From Nocardioides exalbidus (GTDB lineage Bacteria; Actinomycetota; Actinomycetes; Propionibacteriales; Nocardioidaceae), in assembly GCF_900105585.1 (NCBI RefSeq), contig NZ_FNRT01000002.1, positions 3,968,001 through 4,032,000 of the forward strand: DNA of 64,000 nucleotides, read 5' to 3'. Both the position numbers and the translations under genes were made by a program. Numbering within the stretch: the stretch's first letter is position 1; each line of letters starts with the position of its first letter. The notes beneath the pieces are model-generated. The model was not told where the DNA came from. It saw nothing but the letters and a program-made list of their open reading frames with translations, and ran no database searches. Shown piece after piece: positions 46,955 through 58,636 of this stretch.

Positions 46955-48832
46955 TCAGCCGACCGGGGCCTCGCGGAACTGGGTCGCGTGGAGCGTGGCG
47001 TAGAGCCCGCCGGCGGCGAGGAGGTCGGCGTGGGTGCCGGACTGGACGACGCGGCCGTCGTCGAGGACGAGGATCAGGTCGGCGTTGCGGACGGTGGAGA
47101 GCCGGTGCGCGATGACCAGCGACGTGCGGCCCTCGAGCGCGGCGTCGAGCGCGCCCTGGACGGCCGCCTCGGACTCGCTGTCGAGGTGGGCGGTCGCCTC
47201 GTCGAGCACGACGATCGACGGCGCCTTGAGCAGGAGCCGGGCGATCGCGAGGCGCTGGCGCTCTCCCCCGCTGAGGCGGTAGCCGCGATCGCCCACGACG
47301 GTGTCGAGGCCGTCGCGCAGCACGCGCACCAGGTGGGCGATCTGCGCGGCCTCGAGGGCGGCCCAGATCTCGTCGTCGGTGGCCTCGGGCCGGGCGTAGA
47401 GCAGGTTGGCCCGGATGGTGTCGTGGAACATGTGCGCGTCCTGGGTGACGTAGCCGACGGCGTCCTCCAGCGACTGCAGCGTCACGTCACGGACGTCGTG
47501 GCCGTCGACCCGCACGGCGCCGCGCTCGACGTCGTAGAGCCGCGCGACGAGGTGGGTGACCGTCGTCTTCCCGGCGCCGGACGGACCCACGAGCGCGACC
47601 ATCTGGCCCGGCTCGGCGGTGAAGGAGACGTCGTGGAGCACCTGGCCGCTGTCCCCGGACTCCTTGCGGGCGACGGTCTCGAGCGAGGCCAGCGAGATCT
47701 GGTCGGCGCGGGGGTAGGTGAAGGCGACGTGGTCGAACTCCAGCTTCGACGCGGTGCGGGGCAGCTCGACGGCGCCGGGCTTCTCCTGGATCAGCGACGG
47801 CAGGTCGAGGACCTCGAAGACCCGGTCGAAGCTCACCAGCGCGGTCATCACGTCGATGCGGACGTTGGACAGCCCCTGCAGCGGGCCGAGCAGGCGGGTG
47901 AGCAGCACCCCGAGCGCGACGATGGTGCCGACGGAGAGGTCGCCGCGGATCGCGAGCCAGCCACCGATGCCGTAGACCAGCGCGGTGGCGAGCTGGGGCA
48001 CCAGCGTCATCGCGGCGAAGAAGACGCGGGTGAGCAGGGAGATCCGGATGCCGAGGTCGCGGACGACGGCGGCCTTGCGGGCATAGGTCGCGTCCTCGAC
48101 GTCGCGGCGGCCGAAGAGCTTGAGCAGCATCGCGCCGCCGACGTTGAAGCGCTCGGTCATCGCGTTGCCGAGGTCGGCGTTGCCGTCCATCTGCTGGCGC
48201 GAGAGGTCGGCCAGCTTGTGCGACACCACGCGCGAGGCGATCAGCAGGATCGGGAAGAGCGCGACGCACAGCAGCGTCACCGGCCAGCTGAGGAACAGCA
48301 TCGTCACGCCGACGACGATGGCGGCGATGATGTTGGAGACCGTGCCCTGCAGCGTCGAGGTGAACGCGCGTTGGGCGCCGATGACGTCGTTGTTGAGCCG
48401 CGAGACCAGCGCGCCGGTCTGCGTGCGGGTGAAGAACGCCAGCGACTGCCGCTGGACGTGCGCGAAGACCTGGGTGCGGAGGTCGTAGATCAGGCCCTCG
48501 CCGATGCGGCTCGACAGCCACCCGGTGATCAGCCCGAAGCCCGCGTCGACGACCGCGACAAGCGCGACGAGCGCGGCGAGCCAGATGACGAGCGAGAGGT
48601 CACCACCGCTCACCGCGTCGTCGATGATCGCCTTCAGCAGAAGCGGCGGCACGACGACGAGGCCGGCGTCGACGACCGTCACCGCGAGGAATCCCGCGAT
48701 CAGTCGCCGGTGCGGGCGCGCGAAGCCGAGCACCCGACGCACGGTCTTGCGCTCGATCTTGTTGTCGACCACGCTCCGGTCGCTGCGCAGGAACCGCCAC
48801 GGCGGTCCGCCTGCACCCGGGCCCATCGACAT
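46955..48832 (-). CDS. ABC exporter, fused permease and ATPase
   Basis: 625 residues from ATG 48832, with AAGGAG 5 bases upstream. N-terminal six-helix membrane domain (LIAGFLAVTVVDAGLVVVPP, QTGALVSRLNNDVIGAQRAF), then ATPase domain: Walker A VGPSGAGKTTVTHLV, Q-loop GYVTQDAHMF, signature LSGGERQRLAIARLL, Walker B IVVLDEATAHLD, H-loop LVIAHRLSTVRNADLIL. A homodimeric exporter of lipids or drugs. Isolated, so substrate open. Confidence 0.92.
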   Translation of the reverse strand: MSMGPGAGGPPWRFLRSDRSVVDNKIERKTVRRVLGFARPHRRLIAGFLAVTVVDAGLVVVPPLLLKAIIDDAVSGGDLSLVIWLAALVALVAVVDAGFGLITGWLSSRIGEGLIYDLRTQVFAHVQRQSLAFFTRTQTGALVSRLNNDVIGAQRAFTSTLQGTVSNIIAAIVVGVTMLFLSWPVTLLCVALFPILLIASRVVSHKLADLSRQQMDGNADLGNAMTERFNVGGAMLLKLFGRRDVEDATYARKAAVVRDLGIRISLLTRVFFAAMTLVPQLATALVYGIGGWLAIRGDLSVGTIVALGVLLTRLLGPLQGLSNVRIDVMTALVSFDRVFEVLDLPSLIQEKPGAVELPRTASKLEFDHVAFTYPRADQISLASLETVARKESGDSGQVLHDVSFTAEPGQMVALVGPSGAGKTTVTHLVARLYDVERGAVRVDGHDVRDVTLQSLEDAVGYVTQDAHMFHDTIRANLLYARPEATDDEIWAALEAAQIAHLVRVLRDGLDTVVGDRGYRLSGGERQRLAIARLLLKAPSIVVLDEATAHLDSESEAAVQGALDAALEGRTSLVIAHRLSTVRNADLILVLDDGRVVQSGTHADLLAAGGLYATLHATQFREAPVG

Positions 48833-48914
48833 CCGTGCTCCTTCGTCCCCGGTCACAACCCGCGACCGGTGGCCATTGTTCCTCGCGCCACCGACAACGG
48901 CGCATCCCGGGACG

Positions 48915-49697
48915 TCAGGCGAGGGCGGCGGCGAGCGCGCGGAAGCGGCGTACCTGCGCCTCCCGCTCGAGGCGCCGCTGCTCGTCGAGGTCGCGGTCGG
49001 CGGCTCCCTGCAGCAGCGTCTTGGTCTCGCTCACGACCCCCGGCATCGGGGCGAGGAGGGCCGCGGCCAGCTCGGCGACGGCGGCGTCGAGGTCGGTGGG
49101 GGCGTACGACGCCTGGGCCAGGCCGATCCGCACGGCCTCCTCGGCGCCGACGACCCGCGCGGTCGCGCAGATCTCCAGCGCGCGGGCGTAGCCGACGTGC
49201 TCGACGAGCGGCTTGGTGCCGGTGAGGTCGGGGACGAGGCCGAGCGCGGACTCCTTCATGGAGAACTTCACGTCGTCGGCGACGATCCTCAGGTCGCACG
49301 AGAGCGCCAGCTGGAAGCCGGCGCCGATCGCGTGCCCGCGGACCTTCGCGATCGAGACGAAGCGCGGGTCGCGCAGCCAGGTGAAGCCCTGCTGGAAGGC
49401 GTCGATCCGGGCCGAGGCGTCCTCGTCGCTCAGCGCGAGCAGCCCGACGACCGACTCCTGGCCGGCGGTGGCCGGGTCGAGCATGGCGCGGTCGAGGCCG
49501 GCGGAGAACGTCGCACCCTCCCCCGTCACCACGACCACCCGGACGTCGTCGGGGAGCGAGCGGCCCAGCTCGCCCAGCGCGATCCACATGGCGGGGGTCT
49601 GGGCGTTGCGCACGTCGGGTCGGTCGAGCGTGACGGTCGCGACCTGGCCGTCGACGTCGAGCCGCAGGCCGACCGCGGCGAGGTCCTCGGGAGTCAT
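48915..49697 (-). CDS. Enoyl-CoA hydratase/isomerase-family protein
   Basis: 260 residues from ATG 49697. Crotonase fold: VATVTLDRPDVRNAQTPAMW, VVVVTGEGATFSAGLDRAML (oxyanion hole), AIGAGFQLALSCDLRIVADD and MKESALGLVPDLTGTKPLVE. One of the two usual catalytic Glu residues is identifiable in MKESALG; the first is less clear, so hydratase activity is probable but not certain. Downstream of the ABC-F gene on the same strand (28-base gap). Confidence 0.85.
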   Translation of the reverse strand: MTPEDLAAVGLRLDVDGQVATVTLDRPDVRNAQTPAMWIALGELGRSLPDDVRVVVVTGEGATFSAGLDRAMLDPATAGQESVVGLLALSDEDASARIDAFQQGFTWLRDPRFVSIAKVRGHAIGAGFQLALSCDLRIVADDVKFSMKESALGLVPDLTGTKPLVEHVGYARALEICATARVVGAEEAVRIGLAQASYAPTDLDAAVAELAAALLAPMPGVVSETKTLLQGAADRDLDEQRRLEREAQVRRFRALAAALA

Positions 49698-49725
49698 GCC
49701 CCGAGGCTACTACTCGCCGGTAACC

Positions 49726-51324
<1,599 letters not shown>

Positions 51325-51435
51325 CTCGGGCGACATCCTACGAAGGGGTGGCCGTGCGAGCCCCATCGGCGCCACCAGCGCTAGTCTGCGCAGAGGTTCG
51401 CACCCACCGTCATGACCTGCGGAAAGGCTCCTCCC

Positions 51436-52386
51436 ATGCGCTTCAACCCGAAGGCCGACATCAGCAAGGGCAGGGTCTCCGACGCCGGTGGCCGTGGCGG
51501 TGGCGGCGGGATGTCCGGTGGCGGCATGCGGATGCCCATCCCCGGCGGCATGCGGGCCGGTGGCGGCATCGGCGGCATCATCATCGTCGTCCTCTTCGTG
51601 CTGCTCACCCAGTGCACGGGCGGCGGCGGGCTCACCGGCGGGGGCGGGACCGGCGTCGACCCGCAGGGCCAGAGCGGCAACCCGGCCGGCCTGTCCCAGG
51701 ACAGCGACCGCTACGCCAACTGCAAGACCGGCGCCGACGCGGAGACCGACGTCGACTGCGCGCGCAAGGCGGTCGCGCTCTCGCTGGAGGACTACTGGGC
51801 CGAGACCCTCCCGGCGCAGGGCGACACCCAGTTCACGCCCGCCCAGATCATCACCTTCAGCGGTGCCATCTCGACCGGCTGCGGCCAGGCCACCTCGCAG
51901 GTCGGCCCGTTCTACTGCCCGGCGGACCAGCAGGTCTACCTCGACACGACCTTCTTCCAGGACGTGCTGGAGAACCAGCTGGGCGGGCAGGGCGGCGACT
52001 TCGTCGAGCCCTACGTCCTCGGCCACGAGTACGGCCACCACATCCAGAACCTGCTCGGCACGATGAGCCGGGTCAAGACGCAGCAGGGCCCCAACTCCGA
52101 CGCCGTACGCCTCGAGCTGCAGGCCGACTGCTACGCCGGGATGTGGACGAAGGCCGCCAGCGGCGGCGACGGGATCTTCCTCGAGCTCGACCAAGGCGAC
52201 ATCGAGGAGGCCCTCGACGCGGCCAAGACGGTCGGCGACGACCGCATCCAGCAGGCCGGCGGCCAGCGGGTGAACCCGGAGGGCTGGACGCACGGCTCGT
52301 CCGCGCAGCGGATGAAGTGGTTCAGCACCGGCTACGAGAAGGGCACCCTCGAGGCCTGCGACACCTTCTCCGCCAGCACGCTCTGA
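51436..52386 (+). CDS. YpfJ-type neutral zinc metallopeptidase
   Basis: 316 residues from ATG 51436, AAGG 8 bases upstream. Gly-rich N-terminus (GGRGGGGGMSGGGMRMPIPG) then a helix (GIGGIIIVVLFVLLTQCTGG) anchoring the enzyme, with the catalytic domain outside. Zinc motif VLGHEYGHHIQNLLG (HExxH) and a downstream RLELQADCYAGMW supply the third ligand. Six or more Cys could form disulfides. Physiological substrate unknown. Confidence 0.88.
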   Translation: MRFNPKADISKGRVSDAGGRGGGGGMSGGGMRMPIPGGMRAGGGIGGIIIVVLFVLLTQCTGGGGLTGGGGTGVDPQGQSGNPAGLSQDSDRYANCKTGADAETDVDCARKAVALSLEDYWAETLPAQGDTQFTPAQIITFSGAISTGCGQATSQVGPFYCPADQQVYLDTTFFQDVLENQLGGQGGDFVEPYVLGHEYGHHIQNLLGTMSRVKTQQGPNSDAVRLELQADCYAGMWTKAASGGDGIFLELDQGDIEEALDAAKTVGDDRIQQAGGQRVNPEGWTHGSSAQRMKWFSTGYEKGTLEACDTFSASTL

Positions 52387-52390
52387 CGAC

Positions 52391-53305
52391 TCAGCCGAGC
52401 AGCGCCTCGATGTGGGCGACCTGCCGCTGCATGGCGTAGATGTAGGGAGCGACGCTGGGGTGGCGGAACTTGCCGGCCAGCGCGCCCTCGCCGTCGGCCA
52501 CGCGCGCGAGCGCCCAGTCGAGGCGCGTGAGCGCGGTGTAGACGGCCATCACCCGCGCGCCGGTCAGCACCTGCTCGGTGGTGGCCACGCCGGGCGGGAG
52601 GGCGGCGACGTACGCCTCCACGAGGGGGTCGATCTCCTCGCGGGTCGCCAGCGAGAGGTAGCCGAGGTCGGCCCCGACCGGCCCGCGGCCGAGGTGGGCC
52701 CAGTCGATCGCGACGGCGTCCTCACCGTCCGGACCACCGTGCCTGCCGGGGATGTTGGCCGCCGAGGGATCGCCGTGCTGCGCGACCTGGGGCAGGGCGT
52801 CGGTGCGGTCGAGCCACACCGAGCGGTGCGACCAGAGGTGGTCGGCGACGTCGGCCATCGGGGTCCTGGCGAGCAGCCGCCACCCGCCGCGTCGCTCGAC
52901 GAGCGCGAGACGGCTGCGGAGCTGGTCGCGGGCGAGCCACCCGTGCGACCCGAGGTCGGTGGCGGCGAAGCGGCCGAGGCACGCCGCGAGCCACGGCCCG
53001 GGCGCGTCGTGGAGCTCCACGCGCTCGTGCACGAGGGTGATGCCCTCCTCGTCCTCCTCGACGCGGACCACGGGTGCCTCGCGCAGGCCGGGGGCGTCGG
53101 AGACGACGCCGCTGAGGGCCACGTCGGCGGCCCGACGCCAGTAGTTCACGTCGCGCGGGACCAGCGCGCTCGGGGCGTCGTGCGGGTCGGGGCAGCGGAG
53201 CCGCTTGACCACCACGTCACGGCCCCGGTGGCTCGAGGACCAGACCCCGACGGTGGCCGGGCCGCCGCCCGGGAGGGGCTGCCATCCCGGCTCGGGTTGC
53301 CACAT
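52391..53305 (-). CDS. Phosphotransferase (APH/choline-kinase-like) protein
   Basis: 304 residues from ATG 53305 (MWQPEPGWQPLPGGG). A GTG start at 53329 would overlap the upstream permease gene by 14 bases and is also possible. Kinase-like elements: VVVKRL (ATP Lys), LVHERVELHDAPGPWLAACL, catalytic loop VAQHGDPSAANIPGRHGG (HxDxxxxN) and Asp in AVAIDWAHLGRGPVGADLG. Closest in layout to aminoglycoside/macrolide phosphotransferases, but many such proteins phosphorylate unknown small metabolites. Linked to an ABC exporter operon. Confidence 0.75.
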   Translation of the reverse strand: MWQPEPGWQPLPGGGPATVGVWSSSHRGRDVVVKRLRCPDPHDAPSALVPRDVNYWRRAADVALSGVVSDAPGLREAPVVRVEEDEEGITLVHERVELHDAPGPWLAACLGRFAATDLGSHGWLARDQLRSRLALVERRGGWRLLARTPMADVADHLWSHRSVWLDRTDALPQVAQHGDPSAANIPGRHGGPDGEDAVAIDWAHLGRGPVGADLGYLSLATREEIDPLVEAYVAALPPGVATTEQVLTGARVMAVYTALTRLDWALARVADGEGALAGKFRHPSVAPYIYAMQRQVAHIEALLG

Positions 53306-53315
53306 GGGCAGGACG

Positions 53316-54877
53316 CTAGCCGATGTCACGGCTCCGGTAGCGGCGATCCGCCGCGACGACGAGCAGCGTGGCGAGCAGCGCCATCACCACCTCGGGGGCC
53401 CACGCGAACGCCTCGGAGGGGTACTTCGGGACGTGGTGGAACGGCGACACCCCGAGCAGCCAGCCCGGCAGGTCGAGCGAGGCGCCCACCTGGCCGAGGG
53501 TCACGCACGCCGCGAGGACTGCCCAGCCGGCCACGGCCCATCGGTTGCGGACCGACAGCAGGAGCAGGGCCACGCCGAGCACGACCCACACGGCGGGCGC
53601 CTGGGCGAGCGCCGCACCGACCGGGGAGAGCCCGTCGCCCCGCCCGGCCGCGGTCGCGGCACCGGAGACCAGCAGCAGCCAGGTGCTGCCGGCGAGCGAT
53701 GCGGTCGCGACGGCCAGGAGGACGGCGGCGCGCGACGTCGCGGTCGCCAGGACGATCTCGGTGCGACCGTCGTGCTCGTCGCCGGCCGCCCGGGTCACGG
53801 CCGAGATGCCGAAGCAGGCGATCACGACGGCCACGACCGAGGCCAGGGCGAAGACCAGGGAGTCCTGCAGCGCGCCCTCCCCGCCCATCGACTCGATGAT
53901 CGAGCGGGTGGACTCGCCGTCAAGCAGGTCGCCGATGCTCGGCACGATCGAGCCCATCAGCACGCCGATCGCACCGATGCCGACCGTCCAGCCGCCGAGC
54001 GCGGTGCCCTGCTGCCGCCACACCAGCGCCATCGCGTCGCGCAGCCGCGGGGAGCCCTCGGCGGGGCCGGGCCGGTCGGGCAGGACGCCGGCACCGAGGT
54101 CGCGTCGTCGACGCAGCGCCAGGGCGACCGCGGTCAGCACTAACGCCACGGCGGGGTAGCCGACGAGCAGCCACACCCGCGGCTCGTGCCACGCACTGAG
54201 CCGGGTGCCCCAGCCGAAGGGCGTGAGCCACGAGAGCCACCCCGCGGTGGTGTCGCCGACCGCGCGCAGGAGGTAGAGGACGGCGATCGCCCCGGAGGCG
54301 ACGAAGCCGACGGTGCGCGCACTGCTCGGGACCTGGGCGGCCAGCAGCGCGACCCCGGCACCGACGAGGCCGATCCCGGTCCACGAGGCGCCGAAGAGCA
54401 CCGAGCCCGCGACCGGCAGCCCGCACGCGATGTCGCCCGCGGCGGCGAGGACCCCGAGCAGGACCGACGCGAGCGCCGCCTCGGCGAGGGCCGCCGCCAC
54501 CTGGGCGTCCGGGCCGACGGCGGTGGCGCCGACCAGCTCGGCGCGACCGCTCTCCTCCTCGACGCGCGTGTGGCGTCGTACGACGACGACGGACATGAAC
54601 GCGACGAACACGGCGTAGAGGACGGTGAGCTTGGTCATCGAGAGCTCGCCCAGGCTGGAGGTGTCGAGGACCGGCCCGTAGAGCGCGACGATCGCCGGGC
54701 TGGCGTTCAGCGCCTCCGCGGCGGCGACCTGCGCGGCCTTCGTGTCGTAGAGCGGACCGGTCGCTGCCGCGCTCGCGACGACCATCGCGGTGAGCAGCAG
54801 GATCCATGCCGGCAGCAGCACCCGGTCGCGGCGCAGCGCGAAGCGCAGGAGGAGCCCGGTGCCGCGGAGGCGGTCGC

Positions 54878-54881
<4 letters not shown>
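53316..54881 (-). CDS. ABC-2-type exporter permease
   Basis: 521 residues from GTG 54881, overlapping the ATPase stop by 4 bases (GTGA). About 12 hydrophobic helices in two halves, beginning LLPAWILLLTAMVVASAAAT and ending VVMALLATLLVVAADRRYRS. Conserved patterns: RRHTRVEEESGRAELVGATA in the first half and GDEHDGRTEIVLATATSRAA in the second, as in actinobacterial polyketide-antibiotic exporters. Together with the ATPase gene it forms a drug-efflux-like system. Confidence 0.85.
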
Positions 54882-55768
<887 letters not shown>

Positions 55769-55845
55769 ACCTCACAAGTTACGCCCGCTCCCGCGGCCTG
55801 CGACGTCATGGGAATCGGCGGTTCGAACCGGGGAATCCGCTGGCG

Positions 55846-56451
55846 TCAGGCGTTGACGACGTCGACCAGGATCGCCTGGGTGTCCGCGATCGCCTGGTCG
55901 AGGACCGCACGCCGCGGGTCGGGCACCGCGTGCCACGGCTCGACGACGGTGACGTGCGCGAGGCGCGTGTCGTCGAGGACCGCGTCGACCGCGGCGCGGT
56001 CTCCCCCGGCCGAGGCGAGGGGTACGCCGGACAGGATCCGTGCGGCGTGGTCGGCCGCGGCCTCGTAGGCCTGGCGCGCCTGGTTGTCCCGACGGCGGGC
56101 GAAGCGCTGCTGGCTCTGCCCTCCGGCCTTGGTCCTGCCCTGCACGTGGCGCTGCCCCACCTTGTGCTCGACGAGCCCCGTGCCGCCGAGCCGGGCGACC
56201 GCGAAGCCTCCCTTGCGCACGAGCAGCACGCCCCACGCAGTGGGGGCCACGACGGCCGTCGCGAAGGCACCCGCGTCGGCCGGGCCGTCGTACGCCGCCC
56301 CGAAGGGCAGGCGGGCGGAGAAGTGCGAGCCGTCGGCGGCGGTCCCGCCCAACCCGCCGTCGACGACCGTCAGGCTCGCGCCGTCGTGCCGGGAGGCGAA
56401 GTTGGCGACCCACCTCTCCCACCGGACGGCGGGGACGAGGACGGCGGGCAT
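55846..56451 (-). CDS. acVLRF1-type release factor / peptidyl-tRNA hydrolase
   Basis: 201 residues from ATG 56451. The signature block KVGQRHVQGRTKAGGQSQQR, followed by FARRRDNQARQAYEAAADHA, matches the actinobacterial Vms1-like release factor 1 family. The GGQ-type loop is the element that hydrolyses peptidyl-tRNA in the related eukaryotic Vms1 and eRF1. The protein would release stalled nascent chains from 50S subunits. Short compared with fusion forms. Its stop is 77 bases from the start of the neighbouring ABC operon on the same strand. Confidence 0.82.
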   Translation of the reverse strand: MPAVLVPAVRWERWVANFASRHDGASLTVVDGGLGGTAADGSHFSARLPFGAAYDGPADAGAFATAVVAPTAWGVLLVRKGGFAVARLGGTGLVEHKVGQRHVQGRTKAGGQSQQRFARRRDNQARQAYEAAADHAARILSGVPLASAGGDRAAVDAVLDDTRLAHVTVVEPWHAVPDPRRAVLDQAIADTQAILVDVVNA

Positions 56452-56460
56452 GCGGCGAAC

Positions 56461-56811
56461 CTAACCGAGGACCTCGCGGACCTCGACGCCGCTGTGCGAC
56501 TCGGTGACCTCGTGGAGCGTGGCGGCCAGGGCGACGACCTCGTCCATGCTGTCGGCCTCGATCACGTAGAGGCCGCCGACGGACTCGCGGGTCTCGGCGA
56601 ACGGCCCGTCGGTGGCGGCCGGCGCGCCGTCGTCGCCACGCCGGACCGTCCGGGCGGCGCTCGCGGGGTGGAGCTCGTGGCCCAGCACGAGCCGCGCCCC
56701 GACGGCTGCGGCGAAGTCGCGGTGGGCGGCGTCCTTCACCGCCCGGTCGGCGTCGGTGGTCGTCGACCACTGCTTCTCGTCGCCGTGGATGAGCAGCAGG
56801 TAGCGCGGCAT
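56461..56811 (-). CDS. YciI/DGPF-type small protein
   Basis: 116 residues from ATG 56811 (MPRYLLLIHGDEKQWS). Family marks: LHPASAARTVRRGDDGAPAA, TDGPFAETRESVGGLYVIEA, the DGPFAETKE pattern of the YCII/PhnB-like domain associated with sigma-70 ECF factors. No sigma factor gene is next to it. Function of the family is uncharacterised. It ends 9 bases before the VLRF1 gene starts, so both may be co-transcribed. Confidence 0.85.
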   Translation of the reverse strand: MPRYLLLIHGDEKQWSTTTDADRAVKDAAHRDFAAAVGARLVLGHELHPASAARTVRRGDDGAPAATDGPFAETRESVGGLYVIEADSMDEVVALAATLHEVTESHSGVEVREVLG

Positions 56812-56842
56812 GGTGGTCCTCCTGGGATCGGTGGTGTGCCTG

Positions 56843-57853
56843 TCACCGGGATGACGGGTCGGCGTGCGCAGGATCGACAGGTCCGCGTGGCTTCGGCGCG
56901 AGCTGGGCGACGAGCCCGGCCGGCAGCACCATCTCGGCGGGGTCGCGACGGGCGTAGGCGCCGGGGGTCATGCCGTGGGCTCGGCGGAAGGCGCGGTTGA
57001 AGGCCGCCTCGGACTGGTAGCCGACACGCTCGGCGATCCGGGCGAGCGAGAGGCCGCGCTCGCGGACCATCCGCGCGGCGAGGTCCATCCGCCAGGCCGT
57101 CACGTAGGACATCGCCGGCTCGCCGAGGGTGTCGCGGAAGCGCTCGGCGAAGGCGGAGCGCGACATCCCGGCTTCGTCCGCCAGCGAGGCGAGCGTCCAG
57201 GCGGCGCCCGGTCCGGCGTGGAAGGCGGCGAGCGCCCTGCCGACCTGGGGGTCGCGGAGGCCCGCGACCCAGCCGCGGTCCTGCTCCCCCGACTCCAGCC
57301 ACGCGCGCACCACCTGGACGACGAGGACGTCGGCGAGTCGCGCGGTGACGACGTCGCTGCCGGGGCGTGGGCTCCGCGACTCGGCCCCGATCACCTCGAA
57401 GGCAGCCCGCATCCAGGCAGCGTCACCGCCGTCGCCCGCAGGCAGGATCGAGGGCAGGCTGCGGAGCAGCCGGGCGACGCCGAGGCCGCTGAAGCTCACC
57501 GCGCCGCAGACGAGCTCGGCCGCAGCGCCCGGGCCGGGGATGCTGAGGCGCTCGTAGCGCTCCGCCACCTCGATCCGCGGCAGGTCGAAGAGGGGCACCG
57601 CCTCGCTGCCGGGTGCGTCGAGGACCGAGTGGCCGAGTCCCGTGGGCACCAGGGCCATGTCGCCGGCGCGCATCCAGTGCCGCTCGTCCCCGACCTCGAG
57701 CACCATCTCGCCCGCCGTGACCAGGTGGAACACCACGGTGCCGGGCAGCGCCGGGATCTCCATCCCCCACGGGGCCCTGAGGTCGGAGACCGCGTAGAAG
57801 ACACCGCTCATGCCGAAGTCGGTGAGGGTCTCGGTCAGCACGTCGCGCGTCAT
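56843..57853 (-). CDS. AraC-family regulator with cupin sensor domain
   Basis: 336 residues from ATG 57853. N-terminal cupin (LPGTVVFHLVTAGEMVLEVG, HWMRAGDMALVPTGLGHSVL), C-terminal two helix-turn-helix units: SLADEAGMSRSAFAERFRDT and RIAERVGYQSEAAFNRAFRR. This AraC type often controls a divergent oxidoreductase gene, as here. The intergenic dyad at 57870-57887 is a likely binding site. YciI follows 31 bases downstream. Confidence 0.88.
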   Translation of the reverse strand: MTRDVLTETLTDFGMSGVFYAVSDLRAPWGMEIPALPGTVVFHLVTAGEMVLEVGDERHWMRAGDMALVPTGLGHSVLDAPGSEAVPLFDLPRIEVAERYERLSIPGPGAAAELVCGAVSFSGLGVARLLRSLPSILPAGDGGDAAWMRAAFEVIGAESRSPRPGSDVVTARLADVLVVQVVRAWLESGEQDRGWVAGLRDPQVGRALAAFHAGPGAAWTLASLADEAGMSRSAFAERFRDTLGEPAMSYVTAWRMDLAARMVRERGLSLARIAERVGYQSEAAFNRAFRRAHGMTPGAYARRDPAEMVLPAGLVAQLAPKPRGPVDPAHADPSSR

Positions 57854-57869
57854 GGCACGAGTGTGCGCC

Positions 57870-57887
57870 TGCTCGGACGATCGAGCA
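57870..57887. promoter_or_regulatory. Dyad TGCTCG-GACGAT-CGAGCA, candidate operator
   Basis: Perfect 6-base arms around a 6-base spacer, 17 bases upstream of the AraC gene start and in the gap shared with the divergent oxidoreductase. Overlapping GGACGATC (57875-57882) is repeated inversely as GATCGTCC about 30 bases away, which would suit two half-sites for an AraC dimer. Confidence 0.45.
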
Positions 57888-57983
57888 AGAGATCCGGTCG
57901 ATGTGGCATTGATCGTCCAGCCCTGTCGGACCACGCTGGAGGCAGCCCGGAAGAGGTCCGGAGCATCATCGAAGGAGCAGGAC

Positions 57984-58634
57984 ATGAGGGTTCTCGTCGT
58001 AGGGGCAAGCCGGGGCACCGGGGCCGAGCTCGTCGCCGAGCTGGTCGAGCGGGGCCACGTGGTCACCGCCTTCTCACGCCAGCCGGGCACGCACCCCGAC
58101 GGGGTGCGCACGGTGACCGGGGACGTGCTGGACGCGGACGCCGTCGCCAAGGCGCTGGTCGGCCAGGACGCGGTCGCGATCACGCTCGGCATCCCGGACA
58201 ACCCGTTCAAGGTCCGCCTGACCCGGCGGGCGAGCTCACGGCTCGACGTCCGGTCCGCCGGCACCCGCGTGGTGCTCGACGCGATGCGGGAGCACGACGT
58301 GCGTCGCCTCGTCGTGCAGTCGACGTACGGCATCGGGGACACCTATCGCCACCTGCCACTGGCGCTCAAGGCGTTCTTCAGCCTGGCCATCCGGCCGCAG
58401 GTCGACGACCACGAGCGGCAGGAGCGGATGGTCCGGGAGAGCGGTCTCGGGTGGACCGTCGTGCGGCCGACCGTGCTCAACGACGGACCCACCGACGAGC
58501 CGGCGCACGTCAGCACCGGCGACACGATCCCGACCATGAAGGTCTCGCGGCGCCAGGTCGCGCGCGTCGAGGCGGACGCGCTCGAGGACGACGGGCTCGT
58601 GTCCCGGGTCCTGAGCGTGACCGCCCCGGCTTGA
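57984..58634 (+). CDS. NAD(P)H-binding oxidoreductase (atypical SDR)
   Basis: 216 residues from ATG 57984, GAAGGAG 6 bases upstream. The glycine motif VVGASRGTGAELVAELVERG marks an atypical short-chain (NAD(P)-binding, NmrA-like) protein. It continues with VTAFSRQPGTHPDGVRTVTG, RRLVVQSTYGIG and ERQERMVRESGLGWTVVRPT. Likely binds NADP and reduces quinones or senses redox; specific substrate unknown. Divergently paired with the AraC regulator. Confidence 0.82.
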   Translation: MRVLVVGASRGTGAELVAELVERGHVVTAFSRQPGTHPDGVRTVTGDVLDADAVAKALVGQDAVAITLGIPDNPFKVRLTRRASSRLDVRSAGTRVVLDAMREHDVRRLVVQSTYGIGDTYRHLPLALKAFFSLAIRPQVDDHERQERMVRESGLGWTVVRPTVLNDGPTDEPAHVSTGDTIPTMKVSRRQVARVEADALEDDGLVSRVLSVTAPA

Positions 58635-58636
58635 GG

